Below are positions 9,098 to 17,304 of a stretch of 64,000 bases of DNA, piece by piece. The translations under genes and the position numbers were made by a program. The notes below the pieces were generated by a model. The model was not told the DNA's origin. It searched no databases and saw only the letters and a list, made by a program, of their open reading frames with translations. The stretch covers positions 62,001 through 126,000 of the forward strand of contig NZ_BDBP01000001.1 in the NCBI RefSeq assembly GCF_001613045.1, given 5' to 3'. The first letter of the stretch is position 1. The number at the start of each line of letters is the position of its first letter. The stretch is from Nocardia lijiangensis NBRC 108240 (lineage in GTDB: Bacteria > Actinomycetota > Actinomycetes > Mycobacteriales > Mycobacteriaceae).

Positions 9098-10270
9098 TTA
9101 GACCGGCACAGCCGAATCCACGTCGAACAAGACCGCATCGTTCTGGTGGTCCCCGTACGCCGCCGCGGGAGCAACTTCCGCGGCGTGCGGCAGCAATCTG
9201 TTCCGACCAGGATCCGGATACACCCATACGTCGTTGACCGCGGCGGTGAGCGCATCGGCATCCGGTGGGCATCCGAAGACCGCTTCGCACAGGATGTGCG
9301 ACGACAGCCGCGGTGGAATCGCGTTGCCGATTTGTTGGGCTATGTCCTTGCCTTCCCATGGGTAGTCATGCGGGAAGGTTTGCAGGCGCCCCATCTCCGA
9401 GTGAGTCAGACGATGGATGTCGGCGCCGTCGAGATTCTCGACTCGGTTACGGGAGACTTTGCCGGTCACAGTGAATCCGGGCTGGTCGGAGGTCCGCCGA
9501 CCGCGCGCCTTCGGGTCTCCGCCCGTCCCGTAATTCGACACGACGACAAAGGGATACGGACGGTCCAACGCATCTGCCATGGTGCGGCAGTTCAGCCGAT
9601 CCCGTTCATGCATACCGTGCCGCGTTCCCTTGCGGAAACGATGATGTGTCGCTTCTGGTCGGCGAGGGGCACGATCACGATGCGCGATCAGGATAGCTCG
9701 TCTTCTGGTTTGAGGGACGCCGTACTCTTCGGCGTGCAGAATGTCGACCACTACTTTATAGCCACGAGACCGGAGAGCTTGGCCGACCTCCTGCCACACC
9801 GGACGGACCGTGGGCACCTGCTCCAGAACAATCGTCTCGAACGGCTGCTTGCGCAGTTCGATGGCTTCGATTGCCCAACGCAGCGGCTCGAGAACGAGCC
9901 GAGTTCGTGGATCGTCCAGCTGCGCGAGGTCCTGCCAGACGTTCTTGTCACCGGCGTTCATTCGCCGGGTGAATGCCACGACCTGATCCAGGGCGCGCCT
10001 GCCCGCACCCGCCCCTGCAACCGAGAAGGTCTGGCACGGCGGCCCGGCGGTCAGAATCCTCGCGTTCGGAAACTCTTCGACACTGCATTTGCTTACATCG
10101 CCTTGCAGGGTTTCGAGCTCGGCCGCCCTCCTCGTGGCACATGCGTTGTCATCCAGTTCGATACCGACTGCGGGTATGCCGAGCCATTTGGCCGCAACAT
10201 CGAGACCACCAGGCCCGGCGAAGAGATCGACCATCTCGGCACGCGTGAAATCTACGGCACCGGTCGACAT
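9098..10270 (-). CDS. DNA (cytosine-5-)-methyltransferase
   Basis: This 390-residue C5-cytosine methyltransferase transfers a methyl group from SAM to C5 of cytosine. It has motif I DLFAGPGGLD (~15), motif IV GPPCQTFS with the catalytic Cys (~79), motif VI as LEQVP (~149) where ENV is classical, motif VIII QTRRRA (~187), and IX/X including RLQTFPHDY and QIGNAIPP (~313). The ATG at 10270 is chosen because AGGA lies 8 nt upstream. A GTG at 10336 would overlap the Z1 stop as GTGA but lacks a ribosome site. It is third in the operon GHKL ATPase - Z1 protein - methyltransferase, so it probably marks self DNA for that system; it resembles DrmMII in type. The target sequence cannot be read from the protein. 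Confidence 0.93.
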   Translation of the reverse strand: MSTGAVDFTRAEMVDLFAGPGGLDVAAKWLGIPAVGIELDDNACATRRAAELETLQGDVSKCSVEEFPNARILTAGPPCQTFSVAGAGAGRRALDQVVAFTRRMNAGDKNVWQDLAQLDDPRTRLVLEPLRWAIEAIELRKQPFETIVLEQVPTVRPVWQEVGQALRSRGYKVVVDILHAEEYGVPQTRRRAILIAHRDRAPRRPEATHHRFRKGTRHGMHERDRLNCRTMADALDRPYPFVVVSNYGTGGDPKARGRRTSDQPGFTVTGKVSRNRVENLDGADIHRLTHSEMGRLQTFPHDYPWEGKDIAQQIGNAIPPRLSSHILCEAVFGCPPDADALTAAVNDVWVYPDPGRNRLLPHAAEVAPAAAYGDHQNDAVLFDVDSAVPV

Positions 10271-10332
10271 GTCAATGATCCTAGCCAGCCGGGTCGAAGG
10301 CGGGCCGAGGTGCCCCGAATACCTGGAGAAGA

Positions 10333-13281
10333 TCACCTAGCATCGACGATCGCCCCTTCCTGCGATGAGTCGATCGTGACAAATCGGACCACTCGGTCCC
10401 CGCCGTGCTGCGCCGACGATGGCGCCACGAACGCGAACGCGATCACCACTCGGCCGGGATCCATTACACCTGTCGTCGATGCTTCCTCACGGTGGCCGGG
10501 CTCGATGACCGGATAGATGACCAGGGCACCTCGCTTGTCGTTGACCAACTTCTCGGTGTTGTGGTCGCCCGAGTCGGCCAGCGCCCCGGCAATTCGAAGC
10601 GCGACCGCACGGTGCTTCGGGTCGCTGATCGCACCGAACAACGGATCACGTCGGCGGTCACGCGCGAACCACGAAAACTGGCGTCCGCCGGAGCCGAATG
10701 CGATCCGTGGCCCGGTTTTGAGGTGTTGAGGTGCCAAGACTGCCCAGTCGTTAACAAGCGGGGTGCCCGCCTTGGTGATCTGCTGCAGGTACTCGAAATG
10801 GGGAGCGAATTGGGAGGGTGCTCGCCAACACAGCGACTCGACCAGACTCAGCACCTCGGCCGCATCGCGGGTACCGACGAAAGCTGGGAACGTGTGCGGC
10901 TTCGTCCCGCTGTCGAAGTTGTAGGAAAGTGTGACAGGTTCCGTGGACAGTGCATCGAGTATCGGCAGCCACAGTCGCGTGTTGAGCCGGAGATCTGGAA
11001 CAGACGTCGGATAGGCCGTCGGTTCCTCCCACCGGCCTGCGGATTGGATCTCCACTAGCCGCGAGTTGTACATCTTGTTGGGGCTAGTCGGTTTGAGCCA
11101 CGGCAGGTGTTGCGATACCAGCGGCGGCACCTGCGCGGGTGTCACCTGAGGTTCGCCATCTACAAGGACTGCGTACTGCGAAAGCTCTCGACGAAAGCTG
11201 TCCTCGTCCAAGCAGATCGCCTCGAACGCCTTGTAAAGGTCGACCCCCTTCTTCGCAGCACCACTTTCATCCCGTCCGATGTACAGCCGCACCAGATCGC
11301 GGTAACCCCGACGAAATCCGAACCAGCGGCCCATCTGCATCAACGCGGACATGTTCGTAGCACGCCTGCGGAAGTACGTCACGGTCAGTCCCTCGACCGT
11401 GAATCCGCGCGACAACTTCTGACCACCGATCAAGATCTTCCAGATGGATCGCTTGTCGAAGTCGGCCTCGCCCGTCTCGAGGTCCTTGTCACCATTAACC
11501 ACGATGATCGGTTTCTGGTCACCGCTGATGCGGAAAGCTGCGGGTCCCACATACAGCATGAGCTCGTCATAAGAAGGGGGGACGGCGTGGCCCTCAGCTC
11601 GGGCAGCGGAGACGGTCGCGACGTCTTCCTCGAACAGTCGACGGAGCCGCGCATGTCCGGCCGCGCCGGAATAGCCTCCATTCCACCAAAGCCCGGTGAC
11701 TCGCCCCAGAAGTTCACGATGATCGTTGAGCCAACTCGACTCGTGGATAAGCATCGTGTGGTGCTCGAAATAGCCCTCGGTTAGTCCGTGGTCCTCGCGG
11801 TACAGCTTCAATGCAGCGCTGAGGACGAACATGTCCATAGCCTGCTGGAGACACTCGGTGTCGTCGTCATCCCTTACAACCACATCGCGAACATGGGCCT
11901 TCTCGTTCGAATTCGCGTACGTTCGTTCGTCGTCCGGAACCTCCGAGTCGAGATCGTGGAAGTCGCCCGCACCCATGTAGCCATCGGGTCTCGGGAGCGA
12001 GATGATGAAGTCCTTGGGGAAGATGTCGGCGGTGTCGCTGGGATCGATGAAGACGTTGGCGTAGGGGGTCGCCGTGTAGCCAACATATTGTGCCCGCGGC
12101 AGCATGGTCAGGAGTTCCGAAATCTTCTGGTTGATTGCGGTTCGATCTGCATCGGGCTTCGGACGAGAGGTGTTGACGGAGGCCTCATCCGATTCGTCAT
12201 CGATGATCAGGACAGGGATCTCGGAGAGTGGTGTCTTGATTTTGTTGAGGTCTTTGACAAGCTTGCTCAGAACGGTCTTGTTCTTCTTGACCACCATGAG
12301 CCGAGCGGACGCACGATGCAAGTTCCGCGGGTCGTAGAGCGGGTATGCAGGCTGCTGCTTCTCGAACTCAAGGGCGACGATGCCTTGTAGCAGGCTCTTG
12401 TAGTCGTCGTCGCGGGTGGTCATGCGCACGATGTCGAAGGCACCCAGAGCAGAAGGCAAGCCGCCGAATCGCACGAACCTCCCCTTGCTCCATGCCGGGT
12501 CATCGGCATAGTCGGATTCGTACTCGCCTGCGCCGCGCAAGATGTTCTCTCGGCCGACCAGTTCCATGTCGAGACGACGCTGAGTCTGCGCGCGCAGGAG
12601 GTTGAGCGTGCCACCGAGCACGATGACCAGGCGATAGCCCGCGTCGACAGCCTTTGCGATGACGCCTGTGAAATTGGCTGTCTTCCCGGACTGGACATAG
12701 CCAACGACCAGCCCCTTCGACTGGTACGCGTCGGCTCGTGTGGGATCGGCCAAGCGTTCGACGACACTATCGGTGGCGATGTCGAGACCTGCGATCGACT
12801 CTTCCGACCAGCCGTTGCGGGCAAGAACACCACGATAGGACGGCCAATACCAGGGTCTACCCTGCTGTGAGGCAGGGGTGTACCACGGTACGAATGTCTC
12901 GCTGATGACAACTGGCGGAACGGCTTTGACGACCGGAATGACGGCCTCGACCAGCTTCACCGTCGCCGAATCGAGGGCGAGCAGGCGGTAGATGTCGGCG
13001 CGGCGTTCCTCGGTGCGAGCCGGGTTGGTCGACCACGCGGGGTTTTCCACGAAGTCCCAGCGCGTCAATTGCTTGCGCCACATGTCGATGAGCGGGTCCC
13101 CCGGTAGAGCTTGAAACAGAGCTTGCCGGAAGTCGTCTTCGGTCGCGTGGGACTCCGCGTCCGCAGGCATATCCTCAGCCTGATACCGCATTGCACGGAC
13201 AAGCCGCTTCGGCCTGCTACCCGCTAGGTCGGAAAGCACCGCACTGTGCAAGGCGAGCCGGAGTGCTTGGGACGTCGTCAT
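10333..13281 (-). CDS. Z1-domain P-loop ATPase
   Basis: This 982-residue protein has an ATPase/helicase-like core. Walker A is VGYVQSGKTAN (~193-203), a Walker B-like box reads LIIDDESDEAS (~359-369), and a SAT-like motif YTATPYANV and an arginine-rich motif MGRWFGFRRGYRD follow. The middle carries the Z1 domain known from restriction-modification loci. The family is linked to GHKL/MORC-like ATPases and DNA methyltransferases (Iyer, Abhiman and Aravind 2008). Its ATG overlaps the GHKL stop (ATGA), so the two subunits are translationally coupled. A role as DNA-remodelling or restriction effector is inferred. I see no PD-(D/E)XK or HNH nuclease motif. Confidence 0.88.
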   Translation of the reverse strand: MTTSQALRLALHSAVLSDLAGSRPKRLVRAMRYQAEDMPADAESHATEDDFRQALFQALPGDPLIDMWRKQLTRWDFVENPAWSTNPARTEERRADIYRLLALDSATVKLVEAVIPVVKAVPPVVISETFVPWYTPASQQGRPWYWPSYRGVLARNGWSEESIAGLDIATDSVVERLADPTRADAYQSKGLVVGYVQSGKTANFTGVIAKAVDAGYRLVIVLGGTLNLLRAQTQRRLDMELVGRENILRGAGEYESDYADDPAWSKGRFVRFGGLPSALGAFDIVRMTTRDDDYKSLLQGIVALEFEKQQPAYPLYDPRNLHRASARLMVVKKNKTVLSKLVKDLNKIKTPLSEIPVLIIDDESDEASVNTSRPKPDADRTAINQKISELLTMLPRAQYVGYTATPYANVFIDPSDTADIFPKDFIISLPRPDGYMGAGDFHDLDSEVPDDERTYANSNEKAHVRDVVVRDDDDTECLQQAMDMFVLSAALKLYREDHGLTEGYFEHHTMLIHESSWLNDHRELLGRVTGLWWNGGYSGAAGHARLRRLFEEDVATVSAARAEGHAVPPSYDELMLYVGPAAFRISGDQKPIIVVNGDKDLETGEADFDKRSIWKILIGGQKLSRGFTVEGLTVTYFRRRATNMSALMQMGRWFGFRRGYRDLVRLYIGRDESGAAKKGVDLYKAFEAICLDEDSFRRELSQYAVLVDGEPQVTPAQVPPLVSQHLPWLKPTSPNKMYNSRLVEIQSAGRWEEPTAYPTSVPDLRLNTRLWLPILDALSTEPVTLSYNFDSGTKPHTFPAFVGTRDAAEVLSLVESLCWRAPSQFAPHFEYLQQITKAGTPLVNDWAVLAPQHLKTGPRIAFGSGGRQFSWFARDRRRDPLFGAISDPKHRAVALRIAGALADSGDHNTEKLVNDKRGALVIYPVIEPGHREEASTTGVMDPGRVVIAFAFVAPSSAQHGGDRVVRFVTIDSSQEGAIVDAR

Positions 13282-14822
13282 TCGCTGTCTCCGGTCTCGT
13301 CGTCGGGATCGGTCATCTCGGCGCGTGCGGCCGCGAGCAGAATGGCCTGCCAGAGTTGCAGATTGTCCTTCACCCTCGGACCGCTGAACTCGGATTCGAA
13401 GACCTGGTAGAGCAGCAGATACAGCAGTGACTTCAAGACTGGTGCGTCGTTCAAGCTTCCGCGGCGACCTCCCAGAATCGCGGTCCGGAAACGCCGATTC
13501 AGCGAGATCACTCGCTGCTCACGATCGAGGTCGAAGAAGACATCGCCTGCGAGCTTGCGCCAGTGGATGGCGATGGGCTGCTCGCCCGGAATCAGCGGCA
13601 ACTCCTCCTCGATCGTCTCACGCACCGTCGGCGCGAATCCGATACCCGCTGCGATGACAGCCTTACGCGTGGTTCCCGATCGCTTCCTTGCCTCGCGGTA
13701 GGTGATCTGCGCATCCGAGATGTACTCCGTGAACAGCCTGCCATCGTCGTCTCTGGCTTCCTCGAGTGCCGCTGCGAATACCGGGGTAGACTCGACTCCT
13801 TCTTTTTTGACACTGAGGCGGAAGACATCCGCGGAGTCCGCCGGTAGATCGACGTCGATCCGAGCCAGCGCAAGGTGCTGCTCGGGTTGGCGGAAGTTGT
13901 TCCAGCCACCGGCCTGCACAATGCGTCCGTTCCGATAGAAGTAGAAGCCTTGCCGGTCGAGCACCGTGCCCACAGATTTGTACTCGTCGAGTGATGATTT
14001 TGCGGGCCAGATGTGCGCCGTCAAAGGCACGCGACCAATCGACGGGACATCGGCGACGAAGGTACGCGGATAGTCGGGGTGACCGGTGACCGGGTATCCG
14101 AACGGATTCAACGGCACCACACCGAAGTTCATGTACACGTCGCCGGTCCGAATGTCCTCGACAGCGATGGTGATGTTGAAGTCGTCGCGCAGCAGAAAGC
14201 GATGCAGTTGGAGGCCCAGGTGCAGGCCCAACTTGTTGATGGTTCGGTGCAGGTAGCGGTCGGTCTGCCCGCCACCACCGTGCTGTGGGAAGTTCTTGAC
14301 TCCGTCCCAACGAATCACCGTGCCCTGCCAGGTGATCGGGCAGCCGTTGTAGCGGTCGATGAGCGACTGGGCGTAGCGCGGGTCGACGATGTCGCATTGG
14401 AATCCCTCGCGCGCCCTCTCCATCACCCAACGCCGACCCGCGGGTCGAGTCTTGCGGGTACGGCTGGTGACTGTCACGGCAGCGGCCTGGCTCAGCGACG
14501 CTGACTTCAGACCGGTTCCGAACATGCCGAGCGCGTTTGCGGCATAGCCGCGACGGCCGCCGACCGTCATGGCGACGTCGAGTTCTTCGTCGGTCATGCC
14601 GTGACCGTCATCGATGATTAGCAGGCTGACGAGCGTGTCACCTTCTCGCAGAAAATGAACGACCACATCGTGGGCGCCTGCATCGATCGAATTATCGATC
14701 AGGTCCGCGATCGCAGCTTCGAAGCCGTAGCCCTGGCTGGTCAGCGCGTCCATGTACCGCGCGTCCGGCGGTAGGTACTTCGTTCCCGCCGTTGGTACCT
14801 CGAACTCCCACTCAGCCGTCAT
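13278..14822 (-). CDS. GHKL ATPase (paraMORC/MutL-like) of a restriction-type system
   Basis: This protein of 514 residues has an N-terminal Bergerat-fold ATPase: N box EAAIADLIDNSIDAGA (~35-50), G1 box DDGHGM (~71-76), G2 box GMFGTGLKSASLS (~99-111). A downstream S5-like region has few clear motifs. Such proteins in restriction-modification neighbourhoods were named paraMORCs. They are thought to clamp and remodel DNA by ATP-driven dimerisation. The ATG at 14822 follows a GGGGTGG stretch; a GTG at 14828 is an alternative. It is the first gene of a three-gene operon with the Z1 protein and the methyltransferase. A ~95-bp gap separates it from the unrelated VWA gene upstream, which marks the island's right edge. 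Confidence 0.88.
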   Translation of the reverse strand: MTAEWEFEVPTAGTKYLPPDARYMDALTSQGYGFEAAIADLIDNSIDAGAHDVVVHFLREGDTLVSLLIIDDGHGMTDEELDVAMTVGGRRGYAANALGMFGTGLKSASLSQAAAVTVTSRTRKTRPAGRRWVMERAREGFQCDIVDPRYAQSLIDRYNGCPITWQGTVIRWDGVKNFPQHGGGGQTDRYLHRTINKLGLHLGLQLHRFLLRDDFNITIAVEDIRTGDVYMNFGVVPLNPFGYPVTGHPDYPRTFVADVPSIGRVPLTAHIWPAKSSLDEYKSVGTVLDRQGFYFYRNGRIVQAGGWNNFRQPEQHLALARIDVDLPADSADVFRLSVKKEGVESTPVFAAALEEARDDDGRLFTEYISDAQITYREARKRSGTTRKAVIAAGIGFAPTVRETIEEELPLIPGEQPIAIHWRKLAGDVFFDLDREQRVISLNRRFRTAILGGRRGSLNDAPVLKSLLYLLLYQVFESEFSGPRVKDNLQLWQAILLAAARAEMTDPDDETGDSE

Positions 14823-14918
14823 CGCCACCCCAGGTCACCCACGCCAACAATTCGAAGGAAAACTCTAGTGAAAGATCAGCAATCGGGTGGCGCGTGTTAC
14901 AGGAATGTCTCCCCGGCT

Positions 14919-16346
14919 TCACGCGGGCAGGAGGCGGCTGATCACTTCCGTCAGCTGACGCACATTGCGGCATTCATGCATGGTCACGTGGTCCGCGTAG
15001 GTCGATGCCGCGGAGTCTCCTGTTGACCAGGACCGCGCGGGTTCGGGGTTGAGCCAGTAGGCGTGTTTGGCTCGGTCGGTCATGGCTTGGAGGGCGGGGA
15101 GGTTGGGGTCGGTGCGGTTGGTGCGGGCGTCGCCGAGGATGAGGAGGGAGGTGCGGGGGCCAAGGGTGTCGAGGTGGGTGTCGGCGAAGGTGCGGAGGGC
15201 TTCGCCGTAGTTGCTGCTGCCGAAGCGGGAGACGTTGGCTTCGCGGATGATTCGGGCGGACAGGCCGGGCACGGGTGGTTCGCCGGGGGTGAAGAAGCCG
15301 GTGATCTCGTCGCAGGTGTCGATGAAGCCGAAGCTGCGGACCTTGCTGAATTGGTCTTGCAGCGCTTGGACGAGTTGGAGGGTGAATTCGGCGAATCCGG
15401 TGACGGAACCGGAGAGGTCGGCGAGCACGACGAGGTCGGGGCGGCCGTGTTTGCGTGCGCGCAGAACGGGGTCGACGGGGACGCCGCCGGTGGCCATGGA
15501 GCGGCGCAGGGTGCGGCGCATGTCGATCTGGCCGCGGACGGCCTTGCGGCGGCGGGCGGCGAGGCGGGTGGCGAGTTTGCGGGCCAACGGGTTGACGAGG
15601 CGGCGCATTTCGGCGAGGTCTTGTTCGCGGGCGCCGAGGAAATCGATCCGGTCGGTGGCGGTGTCGACGCCGCGGCGGGCGATGTAGTCGGTGCCGCGCA
15701 GGTCGGCCGAGCGCAGGCGTGCCTCGGTTTGGACGGCGCTGCGGAAGGTGCGCAGCCGACGTTGCGCCTCGATGGTCTGGACGGCGGAGTCGAGTTCACC
15801 CGCGCCGTTCATGCCCGCGACGATCCGCTCCAGGAGTTCTTCCGGGCGAAGGGCTTTCATGGTCTGGTAGGAGGACCAGCCCGCACCGGAGGCGGTGGTG
15901 ACCGGCCGGGAGGGTTGACCAGCGCCGCCCACACCGCCGTAACCGCCTAGCTCGGTGAGGGTTTGGCGGGCAAGTTCGGCGAGGGCCGCCTGATCGTCGG
16001 CGGCCAATGCGGCAGTGAGTCGCTCGCGCAGCGTGTCGACGGATTCGGGAACCGTTGCGGGCGTTGGTCGTTCGGCGGTCAGGAAGTAGAGGTCGAAGAG
16101 TTGGTCGAACACGGCGCGCTGGCCGTTGCGGCGGAGCAGGCAGGCGGCCAGTCCCGAACGCAGGCGGTCGCGGTTCTCGATGCCGAGCGCGACGATCGCC
16201 GAGGCGGCGTCGACGGTTTCGCTGGGTCCCGCGTGGATGCCGTGTTCGCGCAGCAGGCCGACGAAGTCGACGAGACGGTCGGTCAGCGTCTCGTCGGAAT
16301 CGGGCCGCCAGTCGCGGCGGGACGCGCTCACCTTGCCCACTCTCAT
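14919..16346 (-). CDS. VWA-domain (CoxE-like) protein
   Basis: This 475-residue protein matches the CoxE/VWA-containing family that works with MoxR ATPases. The N-terminal half is helical. The C-terminal von Willebrand A domain has the metal-site start LVVLADLSGSVTGF (a DxSGS MIDAS variant) and a later LGDARTN. Such pairs act as chaperones that mature or assemble metalloenzymes or other complexes; the client is unknown here. The start ATG overlaps the MoxR stop as ATGA, so the pair is translationally coupled. It lies at the start of the core-genome side of the window, beyond the defence island. Confidence 0.85.
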   Translation of the reverse strand: MRVGKVSASRRDWRPDSDETLTDRLVDFVGLLREHGIHAGPSETVDAASAIVALGIENRDRLRSGLAACLLRRNGQRAVFDQLFDLYFLTAERPTPATVPESVDTLRERLTAALAADDQAALAELARQTLTELGGYGGVGGAGQPSRPVTTASGAGWSSYQTMKALRPEELLERIVAGMNGAGELDSAVQTIEAQRRLRTFRSAVQTEARLRSADLRGTDYIARRGVDTATDRIDFLGAREQDLAEMRRLVNPLARKLATRLAARRRKAVRGQIDMRRTLRRSMATGGVPVDPVLRARKHGRPDLVVLADLSGSVTGFAEFTLQLVQALQDQFSKVRSFGFIDTCDEITGFFTPGEPPVPGLSARIIREANVSRFGSSNYGEALRTFADTHLDTLGPRTSLLILGDARTNRTDPNLPALQAMTDRAKHAYWLNPEPARSWSTGDSAASTYADHVTMHECRNVRQLTEVISRLLPA

Positions 16347-17224
16347 CGTCCGTCGTTCTCCGCGTCCGACAACGCCAACCGCTCGACCGCCACACGATGG
16401 TCCGACTGATACTTCAGCAACACACCCAGCGTCGAACGCACCACCCCGTTGGTCAGATTCCGCGCCCCCAGCGCGACGAGAGTCTTCGCCCAGTCGACGG
16501 TTTCGGCGATCGACGGTGCTTTGCGCAGCGGTAGTTCGCGCAACGCGCCGACCACCCGCACCACCGGTTCGCCGAGCGCGTCGTCCAGCTCGGGCACCTT
16601 CATCCGGACGATCGCGCGCTCGAGCTCGGCCGTCGGATAGTCGATGTGCAGGTACAGGCAGCGTCGCTTCAGCGCCTCGGACAGGTCGCGGTTGGCGTTG
16701 GACGTGACGATGACGAAGGGCTTGCGCACCGCGGTCACGGTGCCGAGTTCGGGGATGCTCACCTGAAAGTCGCCGAGCACCTCGAGCAGCAGACCTTCGA
16801 GCTCGACGTCGGCCTTGTCGAGTTCGTCGATGAGCAGGACGGTGGGTTCCGGGTTGCGGATGGCGGCCAGCAGCGGACGGTCGAGCAGGAACTCTTCGGT
16901 GAAGACGTGGTCGCGGGTCCGGTTCCAGTCCTCGCTGTCGGCCGCGGTGATACGCAGCAGCTGCTTGGCGTGGTTCCACTCGTAGAGGGCGCGCGCCTCG
17001 TCGATGCCCTCGTAGCACTGCAGGCGAATCAGGTCGGCCGCGGTCGCCGCGGCGACGGCCTTGGCCAGTTCGGTCTTGCCGACGCCCGCGGGACCCTCGA
17101 TCAGCAGCGGCTTGCCGAGGTGTCCGGCGAGGAACACGGCCGTGGCGATGTCCATCGACGGCAGGTAGCCCGCGGCGGTGAGACGCCTGGTCACCTGGTC
17201 GACCGAATCGAAGAACTTACTCAT
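16343..17224 (-). CDS. MoxR-family AAA+ ATPase
   Basis: This 293-residue AAA+ ATPase has Walker A EGPAGVGKTELA (~43), Walker B VLLIDELDKAD (~117), sensor 1 VTSNANRDL and an arginine-finger region (KRRCLYLHIDYP). This is the MoxR pattern. It is a cytoplasmic chaperone-like ATPase coupled by ATGA overlap with the VWA protein that follows. A TACACT hexamer ends 8 nt before the ATG and no ribosome site is evident, so the message is probably leaderless. Confidence 0.93.
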   Translation of the reverse strand: MSKFFDSVDQVTRRLTAAGYLPSMDIATAVFLAGHLGKPLLIEGPAGVGKTELAKAVAAATAADLIRLQCYEGIDEARALYEWNHAKQLLRITAADSEDWNRTRDHVFTEEFLLDRPLLAAIRNPEPTVLLIDELDKADVELEGLLLEVLGDFQVSIPELGTVTAVRKPFVIVTSNANRDLSEALKRRCLYLHIDYPTAELERAIVRMKVPELDDALGEPVVRVVGALRELPLRKAPSIAETVDWAKTLVALGARNLTNGVVRSTLGVLLKYQSDHRVAVERLALSDAENDGR

Positions 17225-17232
17225 CGGTAGCC

Positions 17233-17238
17233 AGTGTA
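17233..17238 (-). promoter_or_regulatory. Putative -10 box for moxR (leaderless)
   Basis: TACACT (TANNNT type) sits 8 nt upstream of the moxR ATG on the minus strand, placing transcription start at or next to the start codon. No clear -35 was found. Confidence 0.5.
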
Positions 17239-17304
17239 GAAGGAGGCTTCGGCCCCGCTCACGCGACCGCCGGGCCGCGCACTACGCCACAGGCTCTGTC
17301 CGGT

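Noticed and set aside
9146..10516. 456-codon frame antisense to the methyltransferase
   Set aside because: The methyltransferase motifs on the minus strand are complete; this frame gives no recognisable protein.
1..14822. BREX or classical type I restriction system
   Set aside because: No PglX, PglZ, BrxC or HsdR/M/S motifs; the DUF1998 and Z1/GHKL genes point to DISARM-like and paraMORC-like systems.
15063..15950. Long Gly/Ala-rich reading frame opposite the VWA gene
   Set aside because: It is the antisense shadow of a GC-rich gene; no ribosome site, low-complexity product, and the minus-strand VWA/MoxR pair is coherent.
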